Origin: Eubacterium sp. UBA3720
GTDB lineage: Bacteria; Bacillota; Clostridia; Lachnospirales; Lachnospiraceae
Assembly (NCBI GenBank): GCA_002371335.1
Contig: DFHP01000110.1
Span: forward strand, 1-16,242
Direction: 5' to 3'
Length of the DNA: 16,242 nt
This document shows positions 1-7,185 of the stretch, in pieces. The stretch's first letter is position 1. The number at the start of each line of letters is the position of its first letter. Under the pieces are notes generated by a model. That model saw only the letters and a list, made by a program, of their open reading frames with translations, was not told where the DNA came from and made no database searches. Both the position numbers and the translations under genes were made by a program.

Positions 1-294
1 CAGATCGAAGATTTCCTTCGAAAGAATAACAAGATCAAGGATGTGGCTGTCATTGGTCTTTATGACGCAAGACTGGGAGAGAAAACTGCTGCGATCGTAG
101 AGGTCAAGGACGGAATGGAGTGCACGGAAGACGAGCTTGCGGAATTCTGCCTTGAACTTCCCCGGTATAAAAGACCGAAGGTATTCATCTTTGAGGACAT
201 TCCGCGAAACGCCACAGGAAAGATCGAGAAACCTGTTCTCCGAAAACGTCATGGCGTAGATAAGCTTATCGCTCAGGAAAACGGTCTTGAATGA
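1..294 (+). CDS. AMP-binding acyl-CoA synthetase-like enzyme, C-terminal fragment (5' end outside window)
   Basis: The reading frame is open from the first base, so the gene begins upstream; 97 C-terminal residues are visible. They match the small mobile C-terminal domain of the ANL superfamily (acyl-CoA synthetases and adenylate-forming ligases). A conserved 'VAVIGLYDARLGEK' stretch lies near visible residues 15-28. The A10-type motif 'PRNATGKIEKP' lies near residues 68-78, and its lysine (visible residue 74) is the expected adenylation-step catalytic residue. Family members activate a carboxylic acid with ATP to an acyl-adenylate and then pass it to CoA or a carrier thiol. The substrate cannot be read from this domain. 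The stop at 292-294 is followed closely by a terminator, so this is the last gene of its transcript. No damage is visible in the part present. Confidence 0.85.
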   Translation, partial: QIEDFLRKNNKIKDVAVIGLYDARLGEKTAAIVEVKDGMECTEDELAEFCLELPRYKRPKVFIFEDIPRNATGKIEKPVLRKRHGVDKLIAQENGLE

Positions 295-317
295 CCGGAT
301 CAATATCTGATAATCAG

Positions 318-377
318 ACACTCCGTCGGCATCGGCCTTCCCTTAGGGGCAGAGCTGGTGCAGACGGAGTGTTTTTA
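318..377 (+). terminator. Rho-independent terminator after the acyl-CoA synthetase-like gene
   Basis: A perfect 10-bp inverted repeat (ACACTCCGTC at 318-327, GACGGAGTGT at 363-372) is followed by a T-rich tract, with a further T-rich run to about 386. The loop is long, about 35 nt, and can fold a little further internally. It lies 24 nt after the upstream stop codon. There is no comparable T run on the other strand, so it probably acts only on plus-strand transcripts. Confidence 0.75.
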
Positions 378-441
378 TTCTGTTTTACGGGAAATTTTGA
401 TAATTCACTGTGAAACAAACCCTCCTGGGGATGCAGTTTTT

Positions 442-1650
442 TTATGGGCGAAATAATATGAAAAGATCTCTTAAATAAAAATTCAGCTTTTCAGGTCCTG
501 ATCTCTGCAGCTCAGAAGCCGGAAAGTATGCATGTCTGCGATGAATATCGGGATACATCACAGGATGATACAATATACTTTTCTGCGGGAGAAATATATC
601 AGTTTTCTTCTGATAACAGTTGTTTTTCGAAGCCTTCCTTCTGTGTTCTGGCTCAACGAACTGACCAACGCTCTTATGGACAGCGCAGTCTTCATCCGGG
701 AGATAATAATAATCTTTATAATTATCAAAAAAGTGATACATCGTGCAGTTCTCTGCGCACAGCCGTATTCTGACAAGATTGCCGCTTATATGTATATCAC
801 CAAATTCGTTTCTCACCTCTGCCTGTTCCGGAAATTTTTCTTTTGTGACTGCCAGCAGTGTGACCATATTGCTGCTTTCCGGCGTTTGACTATCTATAAA
901 TCTTTTCTCTGCGGAAGCATTTCCGGGAAAGATCACCCTGATATCCTCAAAAAAGATTACTCCTTCCCATAGCATAGGATAGAAGAGAGCCGGCATTATC
1001 CCGGGCATACAGGATATGTCCTCAGCGTTATGCAAAAGCAGCTTTCTCAGGAGTTCTTCATCGCCGGACTGAATATATTCTTTGTAGATACGGATCAGTT
1101 CTTTTCCGGAGTAAATATCTTCTCTCGCGATCCCGCAGAATTTTTCCACATCTTTCTGTTTCATCGAATTCAGACGGAAAAGCTTTCTGAAGGGCCTCAG
1201 GATCCTGTATATATCAAGAGACGGCATTGCCATGGGCATATAACTTATATGGTAAAAATCACACTTGTTCCTGATGTAGGGAAGATCAAATGTATCTCCG
1301 TTATAGTGTATGAGCAGAGTGTGCTTTCCTTCCGTTATAATGGCAAGCTGTGAAAAAAAGGCTTCGATCATTTCCTTTTCACCGGAAGGATTTGTCAGAA
1401 ACCATTGCTCCAGCTTCCATTTTCCGGATGAAACAGGGTAGCAGCACCCCAGAATATATAAATGAGAATTCCTCCAGGACAGTCCGGTAGTCTCAATGTC
1501 AAAGAAAACCGGGAAAACCGGTTTCCCGAAGAATATGTCTGAAGATTCCAAAAGATGCTCTTTTTGCACAATTTTTTGTGTATAATGTGCCAAAACATCA
1601 TCTATATGGCTTAATGTATGGAAAAATATACAATTCGTTATGTAATTCAT
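442..1650 (-). CDS. YprB-like protein with RNase H-fold exonuclease domain
   Basis: The 402-residue protein carries a DEDD-type exonuclease fold (RNase_H_2/YprB group) in roughly residues 45-215. Motif I is 'FFDIETTGL' with D51 and E53. Motif II is 'YNGDTFDLPYI' with N117 and D122. Motif III is 'LHNAEDI' with D211. Between them is a 'DIYRILRPFRKLFRLNSMKQ' segment typical of this group. Such proteins are predicted metal-dependent 3'-5' nucleases, but substrate and role are poorly defined. Residues from about 220 on are not recognised; I see no clear TPR repeats, which some YprB proteins carry. The ATG at 1648-1650 is chosen because AAGGA sits 7 nt upstream on the minus strand. The gene stands alone and diverges from the rnf operon. 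Several plus-strand open frames inside it are shadows without recognisable protein character. Confidence 0.8.
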   Translation of the reverse strand: MNYITNCIFFHTLSHIDDVLAHYTQKIVQKEHLLESSDIFFGKPVFPVFFDIETTGLSWRNSHLYILGCCYPVSSGKWKLEQWFLTNPSGEKEMIEAFFSQLAIITEGKHTLLIHYNGDTFDLPYIRNKCDFYHISYMPMAMPSLDIYRILRPFRKLFRLNSMKQKDVEKFCGIAREDIYSGKELIRIYKEYIQSGDEELLRKLLLHNAEDISCMPGIMPALFYPMLWEGVIFFEDIRVIFPGNASAEKRFIDSQTPESSNMVTLLAVTKEKFPEQAEVRNEFGDIHISGNLVRIRLCAENCTMYHFFDNYKDYYYLPDEDCAVHKSVGQFVEPEHRRKASKNNCYQKKTDIFLPQKSILYHPVMYPDIHRRHAYFPASELQRSGPEKLNFYLRDLFILFRP

Positions 1651-1699
1651 GGAAAAATCCTTGTAAAAATATGATACAATAACATTGACAGATTTTTTG

Positions 1700-1728
1700 T
1701 TGTGCTCAAACGGTTCATTATGTATTAT
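1700..1728 (+). promoter_or_regulatory. Candidate sigma-A-type promoter for the rnf operon
   Basis: TTGTGC (1700-1705) and TATTAT (1723-1728) are separated by 17 nt, about 80 bp upstream of the rnfC start. A second possible -10, TATACT at 1765-1770, has no convincing -35. A small hairpin (CAGCC at 1739-1743, GGCTG at 1748-1752) would lie in the leader. The same 156-bp gap must also hold the promoter of the divergent exonuclease gene, which I could not define. I see no clear Rex-type operator. Confidence 0.45.
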
Positions 1729-1806
1729 TGCCGCAAAACAGCCGTCAGGCTGAATGTTACAATGTATACTATCATGAATCGAAAATGAAATCTAGGAGGT
1801 AAAGAG

Positions 1807-3123
1807 ATGGGAGTGCTGACGTTTTTAGGCGGCGTCCATCCGTATGATGGCAAAGAATTATCAAAGTCTCAGCCAGTGAAAAAAGTGATTCCCGGTGATA
1901 AACTGTATTATGCGGTTTCACAGCACATTGGTGCGCCGGCCAGACCTTTGGTAAAACGAGGAGATCATGTGATCAGAGGACAGATGATCGCCGAACCGGG
2001 AGGTTTTGTTTCTGCTCCCATTTTTGCCAGCGTTTCGGGTGACGTTACCGGCATTGAAAAAATGCGTATGCCTACCGGTGGTCTTACAGATTGTATCGTT
2101 GTAAAAAATGATCATAAGAACGAAGAGACGGCTTACACCGGTGCTGATTGGAAAGAACTGAGCGTGGATGAAATAAAGGCCCGCATCAGAGACGCAGGAG
2201 TCGTTGGTATGGGCGGCGCCGGTTTTCCGACTCATGTAAAGCTTTCTCCAAAGGACGCTGACGCGATTGATTATATCCTGGTCAACGGAGCCGAATGCGA
2301 ACCTTATCTGACAAGCGATTACAGAATGATGATCGATGCGCCTGATAAGCTGGTGGAAGGTCTCCGCATTATACTTAAGCTGTTTCCGAAGGCTAAGGGT
2401 CTTCTCTGCGTGGAGGATAATAAGCCGGACGCGATCAAAAAGCTTGAAGCAGAGTGCGCGGGAGATTCCAATATAGAAGTAAGGACCATGAAGACAAAAT
2501 ATCCTCAGGGTGCCGAGCGTATGCTGATCTATGCCAATACAAAAAGAAAGATCAATTCCGGCATGCTTCCGGCCGATGCAGGATGCATTGTTGATAACGT
2601 TGCTACTGTATTGGCGGTCTACGATGCCGTTGCTGAGGGTAAACCTCTTATGGATACAGTGATCACCGTAACAGGCGACGGAGCTGTCAGCCCCGGTAAC
2701 TTCCTCACGCCGAGCGGAATGCTTTTTTCTGAAGTTATAGAACAGGCAGGAGGACTTAAGGAAGGATATGAAAAGCTGATTTCCGGCGGCCCCATGATGG
2801 GATTTGCTGTTTTTGGCACAAATCTTCCCGTAGTGAAAACATCCAGCGGCGTACTTTGCCTGATGCATGACGACGTATCTGCTTCACAGCCTTCTCCGTG
2901 CATTAACTGCGGACGTTGTGTTGAAGCCTGCCCGGAAAATCTCGTTCCGGCCAGACTCTCTGTTTATGCGGATAAAGGTCAGGCTGACATTTTCATGGCT
3001 AATTACGGTATGGAATGCTGTGAGTGCGGATCCTGCAGTTTTGTCTGTCCGGCAAAGAGACAGCTGGCTCAGTCGATCAAGTCCATGAGAAAAATATGCC
3101 TTGCAAACAGAAGAAAAAAATAA
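1807..3123 (+). CDS. rnfC: Rnf complex subunit C, NADH-binding Fe-S protein
   Basis: RnfC is the peripheral subunit of the ion-translocating ferredoxin:NAD+ oxidoreductase where electrons meet NAD+. The 438-residue protein has the RnfC barrel-sandwich N-terminus. A complex I 51-kDa-like nucleotide/FMN-binding core follows, with 'GMGGAGFPTHVK' near residues 134-145 and 'GAECEPYLTSDYR' near 161-173. Two [4Fe-4S] motifs sit at the C-terminus: C365-C368-C371-C375P, and C405 (or C404)-C407-C410-C414P. The length is that of the short clostridial form, without the long repeat tail of some proteobacterial RnfC proteins. AGGAGGT at 1794-1800 lies 6 nt before the ATG. This is the first gene of the operon; rnfD follows after 18 nt. 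A 316-residue open frame on the opposite strand is a shadow. Confidence 0.95.
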   Translation: MGVLTFLGGVHPYDGKELSKSQPVKKVIPGDKLYYAVSQHIGAPARPLVKRGDHVIRGQMIAEPGGFVSAPIFASVSGDVTGIEKMRMPTGGLTDCIVVKNDHKNEETAYTGADWKELSVDEIKARIRDAGVVGMGGAGFPTHVKLSPKDADAIDYILVNGAECEPYLTSDYRMMIDAPDKLVEGLRIILKLFPKAKGLLCVEDNKPDAIKKLEAECAGDSNIEVRTMKTKYPQGAERMLIYANTKRKINSGMLPADAGCIVDNVATVLAVYDAVAEGKPLMDTVITVTGDGAVSPGNFLTPSGMLFSEVIEQAGGLKEGYEKLISGGPMMGFAVFGTNLPVVKTSSGVLCLMHDDVSASQPSPCINCGRCVEACPENLVPARLSVYADKGQADIFMANYGMECCECGSCSFVCPAKRQLAQSIKSMRKICLANRRKK

Positions 3124-3141
3124 AGGATTGAGGTGAATTTT

Positions 3142-4116
3142 ATGAGCAGTTTGTTAAAGGTTTCATCTTCACCGCATATCCGTTCGAAGGTGACGACCAA
3201 TATGATCATGCTGGATGTAGTGATCGCGCTTCTTCCGGCAGCCATCTGGGGTATCTGGTTAAACGGCGTTCATGCTGCGCTTGTTCTTATATTATCCGTA
3301 GCGTCTGCCGTAGCTGCCGAATACCTCTATCAGTATTTTATGAAACAGACAATCACGGTCGCTGACATGAGCGCCGTGGTTACAGGCCTGCTGCTCGGCA
3401 TGAACATGCCTCCGCAGATCCCGCTGTGGATGCCGGTCATTGGTTCCGTGTTCGCCATAATAGTTGTTAAGCAGCTCTTTGGAGGACTGGGACAGAACTT
3501 TATGAATCCCGCTCTGGCAGGAAGATGCTTCCTTATGATCTCGTTTGCGGCGAGCATGACTGATTTTGAGGTCAGTAAACATGCTGCAAATAAGATCGTT
3601 GACACAGTCTCGGGCGCCACGCCGCTTGCCGCTTTGAAAGCAGGAGAGACTGTCAGCCTTGCGGCAAGTTTCTTTGGAACTATAAAGGGAACGATAGGAG
3701 AGACTTCTGCGCTTCTGCTTCTTATAGGAGCCGCTTATCTGGTGTTCAAAAAAGTTATCTCTCCAAGGATACCTCTTGTTTATCTGGGAACTTTCGCCGT
3801 ATTCGCCCTTATTTTCGGCGGACATGGCTTTGATCTGTACTATCTGGCGTGCGAGCTTTGCTCCGGCGGTATTATTCTTGGCGCATGTTTCATGGCGACA
3901 GACTATGTCACAAGACCGATCACGAAGAAGGGGCAGTATATCTATGCTGTCATTCTGGGAATCATGACAGGATTGTTCCGTATTTTTGCCGGTTCCGCGG
4001 AAGGTACATCCTATGCGATCATCTTCTGTAACCTTCTGGTTCCGCTCATTGAGCGCGCAACAGTGCCGCTTGGTTTCGGTGTTGTGAAAGAAAAGAAGGG
4101 AGGGGACAGTAAATGA
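3142..4116 (+). CDS. rnfD: Rnf complex subunit D, membrane flavoprotein
   Basis: RnfD is an integral membrane subunit, homologous to NqrB, that carries covalent FMN and takes part in ion translocation. The 324-residue protein has the expected hydrophobic helices, an N-terminal 'VSSSPHIRSK' segment and a central 'GQNFMNPALAGRCFL' segment. The flavin attachment motif SGAT is at about residues 157-160, with Thr160 the probable FMN-linked residue. A GTG at 3133 is in frame, but it lies within the ribosome binding site GAGG at 3129-3132. That site is 9 nt before the ATG at 3142, so I take 3142 as the start. The last bases overlap the rnfG start (ATGA), which suggests translational coupling. Confidence 0.94.
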   Translation: MSSLLKVSSSPHIRSKVTTNMIMLDVVIALLPAAIWGIWLNGVHAALVLILSVASAVAAEYLYQYFMKQTITVADMSAVVTGLLLGMNMPPQIPLWMPVIGSVFAIIVVKQLFGGLGQNFMNPALAGRCFLMISFAASMTDFEVSKHAANKIVDTVSGATPLAALKAGETVSLAASFFGTIKGTIGETSALLLLIGAAYLVFKKVISPRIPLVYLGTFAVFALIFGGHGFDLYYLACELCSGGIILGACFMATDYVTRPITKKGQYIYAVILGIMTGLFRIFAGSAEGTSYAIIFCNLLVPLIERATVPLGFGVVKEKKGGDSK

Positions 4117-4739
4117 AGAACGGCTCTTCCATTGTTAAAAATACGATAATTCTGGTAATAATGACACTGATCCTCGGCACGATCCTCGGTTCCGTACACT
4201 ATATTACAGAGGAACCTATCGCCGCACAGGAGCAGAAGGAGCATGATGAAGCCCTCGAGGCAGTAATGCCGGGCTGTACATTTGAAACAGTCGACCTTCA
4301 GGGCGAAGGGCTTGCGGATACATTTGCGGCAGCAATTGCGGATGTGGGTCTTACGGCAGAGTCCGTAGATGAAATGAATATTGCCGCTGACGCCTCCGGC
4401 GCGCCGGCCGGCTATGTATTTTCCATTACGACAAAGGAAGGATACGGAGGTGAGATCACCTTCACGCTCGGCCTTACAGAAGAAGGAACGATCACGGGCA
4501 TATCATTCCTCAGCATCAGCGAAACAGCCGGCCTCGGCATGCGAGCTGATACAGACGCTTTTAAAGGCCAGTTTGCCGACAGGACAAGCGAGTTCCTTTC
4601 CTATACTAAGACCGGCGCCCGGTCCGAGGATGAGATAGATGCTCTTTCCGGTTCCACGGTGACGACGAACGCTATCGTAAACGGCGTCAATGCAGGACTT
4701 GTATCATTTAAGGCGTATAAGGAAGGAGGAAATTCATAA
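4113..4739 (+). CDS. rnfG: Rnf complex subunit G, covalent-FMN protein
   Basis: RnfG, homologous to NqrC, is anchored by one N-terminal helix and carries an FMN covalently bound to threonine on the extracytoplasmic side. The 208-residue protein has a hydrophobic segment near residues 9-28. An FMN-binding domain follows, with 'GYGGEITFTLGL' near 111-122 and 'SETAGLGMRA' near 136-145. The attachment motif is 'ALSGSTVTTNA', where Thr182 (SGST) is the likely modified residue. The more common motif is SGAT; Ser in the third position is a mild variation. GGGAGGGG lies just upstream of the ATG, and the start overlaps the rnfD stop by 4 nt. Attachment normally needs an ApbE-type flavin transferase, and none is encoded in this window. 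Confidence 0.93.
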   Translation: MKNGSSIVKNTIILVIMTLILGTILGSVHYITEEPIAAQEQKEHDEALEAVMPGCTFETVDLQGEGLADTFAAAIADVGLTAESVDEMNIAADASGAPAGYVFSITTKEGYGGEITFTLGLTEEGTITGISFLSISETAGLGMRADTDAFKGQFADRTSEFLSYTKTGARSEDEIDALSGSTVTTNAIVNGVNAGLVSFKAYKEGGNS

Positions 4740-5512
4740 TGGCTATGAAAGAGAACAGCTTCTCGGAGCGAATGTACAATGGTATCATTAAAGAAAATCC
4801 TACTTTCGTAACAATGATTGGTATGTGTCCCACACTTGCGGTAACGACATCCGTCATCAACGGTATAGGTATGGGAATGACCACCATGGTCGTACTTGTA
4901 TTATCAAATGTCTTTATTTCGGCACTCAGGAAGATCATTCCGGACAGTTTGCGTATGCCTTGTTACATCGGCGTAATAGCATCCTTTGTAACACTGGTAG
5001 AGCTGCTGCTTCAGGCCTATATTCCGTTCCTGTATTCAGCGCTCGGTCTTTATATTCCGCTGATCGTAGTAAACTGTATCATCATGGGACGTGCTGAAGC
5101 TTTTGCGGGAAAAAACGGGATCCTTCCGTCTATCTATGACGGCGTCGGCATGGGATTGGGATTTACTGTAGGACTGATCGCTCTTGGAGCAGTCCGCGAG
5201 CTGATCGGCGCAGGAACTCTCTGCGGTTTTTCCATCATGCCCGCTTCCTATACACCGGTCAATATCTTTATCATGGCTCCCGGAGCATTCTTTGTGCTTG
5301 CTTTCCTTGTAGCCATCATGAATAAGTTCATGGCTTCAAGAGAAGCCAAGGCAAAAAAAGCCGCAGAAGAAGCGCGGAAGGCAGAGCTTGCGAAAGCGGC
5401 CGCCGAGAAACAGGCAAAGATAGAAGCTGCAAAGAAAGCTGCTGCCGAGAGAGCAAAAAAAGCTGCTGCAAAGGCTGAAGCTGAAGCTTCCCGGGCTGAG
5501 AAGAACGAATAA
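4739..5512 (+). CDS. rnfE: Rnf complex subunit E with Ala/Lys/Glu-rich C-terminal tail
   Basis: RnfE (NqrD-like) is a six-helix membrane subunit that pairs with RnfA. Together they are thought to hold an intramembrane [2Fe-2S] cluster. The conserved cysteines are visible: C30 in 'GMCPTLAVTTSVINGIGMG' and C113 in 'VNCIIMGRAEAFA'. The membrane part ends near residue 198. The remaining roughly 60 residues are almost wholly Ala, Lys, Glu and Arg, predicted to form a charged helix or coiled coil in the cytoplasm. Many RnfE proteins end soon after the last helix, so 257 residues is long. AAGGAGG at 4723-4729 precedes the ATG, which overlaps the rnfG stop by 1 nt. The tail stays in frame to a stop followed directly by the rnfA ribosome binding site, so it does not look like a frameshift. 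Confidence 0.93.
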   Translation: MAMKENSFSERMYNGIIKENPTFVTMIGMCPTLAVTTSVINGIGMGMTTMVVLVLSNVFISALRKIIPDSLRMPCYIGVIASFVTLVELLLQAYIPFLYSALGLYIPLIVVNCIIMGRAEAFAGKNGILPSIYDGVGMGLGFTVGLIALGAVRELIGAGTLCGFSIMPASYTPVNIFIMAPGAFFVLAFLVAIMNKFMASREAKAKKAAEEARKAELAKAAAEKQAKIEAAKKAAAERAKKAAAKAEAEASRAEKNE

Positions 5513-5525
5513 GGAGGGGAGATAA

Positions 5526-6104
5526 ATGAAAGAATTATTTATTATAGCTATCGGATCTGCCCTGGTAAACAATGTCGTTCTGAGTCAGTTCCTCGGAATA
5601 TGTTCATTCCTGGGCGTATCAAACAAGGTAGAGACCGCAAAGGGTATGAGCGGCGCAGTATTTTTTGTAATGACGCTGGCGTCATTTGTTGCAGCGCTTC
5701 TGTACAAATTTGTTCTGGACCCGTTTGGTCTTGACTATCTTAGAACAATTGTTTTTATTCTGGTAATAGCCGCGCTTGTACAGCTGGTTGAAATGTTCAT
5801 GAAGAAATCCATGCCGGAACTGTATTCAGCGCTCGGTATTTTTCTTCCGCTGATCACAACGAACTGTGCCGTTCTCGGTGTGGCGATCACTAATGTGCAG
5901 AGTGATTATTCCATCCTGGCCAGCGTTGTTAACGGCGTAGCCACATCAATAGGCTATGCAATAGCGATGATCCTGATGGCTGGTATCCGTGAAAAGCTGG
6001 AAAATAATGATAATATTCCCGAATCATTCCGGGGAATGCCGATCGTACTGCTGACATCCATGCTTATGTCAATGGCATTCTTTGGTTTTGCCGGAATTGT
6101 TTGA
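5526..6104 (+). CDS. rnfA: Rnf complex subunit A, membrane protein
   Basis: RnfA (NqrE-like) is the second of the two pseudo-symmetric six-helix subunits that form the ion path and share the intramembrane Fe-S site with RnfE. The 192-residue protein is the usual length. It shows the signature half-helices 'NNVVLSQFLGICSFLGVSNK' with C26, and 'PLITTNCAVLGVAI' with C114. The 'MPELYSALGIFLPLITTNC' segment mirrors 'PFLYSALGLYIPLIVVNC' in RnfE, reflecting their common ancestry. The start follows AAGGAGGGGAG (5511-5521) by 4 nt. The gap from rnfE is 13 nt. Confidence 0.95.
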   Translation: MKELFIIAIGSALVNNVVLSQFLGICSFLGVSNKVETAKGMSGAVFFVMTLASFVAALLYKFVLDPFGLDYLRTIVFILVIAALVQLVEMFMKKSMPELYSALGIFLPLITTNCAVLGVAITNVQSDYSILASVVNGVATSIGYAIAMILMAGIREKLENNDNIPESFRGMPIVLLTSMLMSMAFFGFAGIV

Positions 6105-6120
6105 AAGGAGCTGATGATAA

Positions 6121-6927
6121 GTGAATTCAATCGTAATTTCAATCATCGTATTGGGAGTCGTCGGTCTTGTCATCGGTATCATGCTTGGCGTGGCAGGACA
6201 GAAGTTTGCAGTTGAAGTCGATCCGAAGATCACAGCAGTCAGAGAAGTACTGCCGGGAAACAACTGCGGCGCATGCGGTTTTCCGGGTTGTGACGGTCTG
6301 GCGGCTGCTATCGCAGAAGGCAGAGCTCCGGTCAACGGATGTCCTGTCGGAGGCGCTGCTGTAGCGGAAAAGGTCTCAGGAATCATGGGCGTTTCCGCGG
6401 GCGCGTCCGATAAACAGGTGGCTTTCGTTAAATGCGCGGGAGACTGCAATAAGACGCGTCAGACTTATGACTATGCAGGAGTTAAGAGCTGTAAAATGAT
6501 GCCTTTCGTTCCTGCGGGCGGTCCTAAATCCTGCAGCTACGGCTGTCTCGGATACGGTGACTGTGTGGAGGTATGTCAGTTCGACGCTATCCATATCGTT
6601 GACGGCATTGCCGTAGTAGATAAAGAAAAATGTACATCCTGTCAGGCATGTATCAAAGCATGTCCGCAGCATCTTATTGAGCTGGTACCTTATCAGCCAA
6701 GGAAGAAATATCATGTGGCTTGCAGCAATAAAGACCGCGGCAAAGCAGTAATGGATGCATGCGACGTTGGCTGTATCGCATGTAAAAAATGTGAGAAGGC
6801 CTGTCCTGTACAGGCTGTTACAGTGGAAGATAACGTAGCCCGCATTAACTATGAAAAATGCATCGGATGCGGCAAATGCGCAAAGGATTGTCCTAAGGGC
6901 ATAATCCTCAACTGGGATCAGAACTGA
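6121..6927 (+). CDS. rnfB: Rnf complex subunit B, multi-cluster ferredoxin-like electron entry subunit
   Basis: RnfB accepts electrons from reduced ferredoxin and passes them into the complex. The 268-residue protein has an N-terminal membrane helix (residues 4-26). A 4Fe-4S domain follows with C49-C52-C57-C74 ('NNCGACGFPGCDG'). A long series of further cysteines continues: C105, C109, C124, C138, C142, C148, C152, C171-C174-C177-C181P, C201, C214, C218-C221-C224-C228P and C247-C250-C253-C257P. These 25 cysteines could hold about six cubane clusters, as proposed for clostridial RnfB proteins. The start is GTG at 6121, preceded by AAGGAG (6105-6110) with 10 nt spacing. An ATG at 6114 is out of frame. 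It is the last operon gene; a terminator begins 21 nt after the stop. Confidence 0.94.
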   Translation: MNSIVISIIVLGVVGLVIGIMLGVAGQKFAVEVDPKITAVREVLPGNNCGACGFPGCDGLAAAIAEGRAPVNGCPVGGAAVAEKVSGIMGVSAGASDKQVAFVKCAGDCNKTRQTYDYAGVKSCKMMPFVPAGGPKSCSYGCLGYGDCVEVCQFDAIHIVDGIAVVDKEKCTSCQACIKACPQHLIELVPYQPRKKYHVACSNKDRGKAVMDACDVGCIACKKCEKACPVQAVTVEDNVARINYEKCIGCGKCAKDCPKGIILNWDQN

Positions 6928-6947
6928 TCTCATCTGCATCGTATAAC

Positions 6948-6984
6948 AAGAGACCATACTCTGACAGCAGAGTACGGTCTCTTT
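6948..6984 (+). terminator. Hairpin terminator of the rnf operon
   Basis: The arms 6948-6963 (starting AAGAGACC) and 6968-6983 (ending GGTCTCTT) pair over 16 positions with one A-C mismatch, around the 4-nt loop ACAG. The T run after the stem is short (TTT then CC), so efficiency is uncertain. The stem is near-symmetrical and could also act on the opposite strand. Confidence 0.8.
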
Positions 6985-6987
6985 CCT

Positions 6988-7123
6988 CGTGTTACAGGAA
7001 ACTTCAACTAAGATGGGGAGTCCCCGACTCTACAGGCAGCGCGCAAAGTCCGGGTTATACCGTTTATACGGAGCTGAAGGCAAAGGAAAGCCCGCTGCCG
7101 GAAAGTGATTTAAGTACGAAAAC
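6988..7123 (+). other. GC-rich, structure-prone intergenic island of unknown nature
   Basis: Between the rnf terminator and the ruvA promoter lie about 140 bp that look unlike ordinary intergenic DNA. Inverted repeats include GGGG/CCCC (7015-7018, 7022-7025), GAGTC/GACTC (7018-7022, 7026-7030), GGCAGC/GCTGCC (7035-7040, 7094-7099), CCGT/ACGG (7060-7063, 7068-7071) and TCCGGG/CCCGGA (7049-7054, 7127-7132). A 31-codon frame from ATG 7013 to the stop at 7106-7108 would give a small, very basic peptide. It has only a weak AGGAA about 12 nt upstream. I do not recognise a riboswitch class. Options are a small RNA, a copy of a repeated intergenic element, a small peptide gene or a gene relic. Confidence 0.4.
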
Positions 7124-7152
7124 TTGCCCGGATGACGGATGCATGTTATTAT
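7124..7152 (+). promoter_or_regulatory. Promoter of the ruvA gene train
   Basis: TTGCCC (7124-7129) and TATTAT (7147-7152) are separated by 17 nt. A TG at 7144-7145 gives the extended -10 form TGnTATTAT. The -10 ends 33 bp before the ruvA start. The position after the rnf terminator supports a separate transcription unit. Confidence 0.65.
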
Positions 7153-7185
7153 AACAATACTATGAAAAGAAATTGAGGTAGAAGA

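Noticed and set aside
528..1353. Plus-strand open frames within the YprB-like gene
   Set aside because: They overlap the exonuclease motifs on the other strand and give unrecognisable translations without convincing starts.
1739..1752. Riboswitch or attenuator in the rnf leader
   Set aside because: Only a 5-bp hairpin with a 4-nt loop is present, with no T run or known aptamer sequence.
1918..2868. Long minus-strand open frame (316 codons) opposite rnfC
   Set aside because: It lies wholly opposite a clear rnfC with intact motifs; its translation has no recognisable domain. It is a shadow of codon bias.
5336..5512. Frameshift or fusion as the cause of the RnfE tail
   Set aside because: The frame runs unbroken to a stop that is followed at once by the rnfA ribosome binding site. 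No other frame continues a known RnfE end, so the tail looks genuine.
4720..6120. rnfE and rnfA as a recent gene duplication
   Set aside because: Their shared motifs (YSALG, NC) reflect the ancient pseudo-symmetry of these two subunits in all Rnf and Nqr complexes.
6988..7123. Known riboswitch (c-di-GMP, cobalamin, guanidine or T-box) upstream of ruvA
   Set aside because: GCGCAAAG and GGTT-like pieces are suggestive, but the full consensus of each class is missing and the likely ruvA promoter lies downstream of the region.
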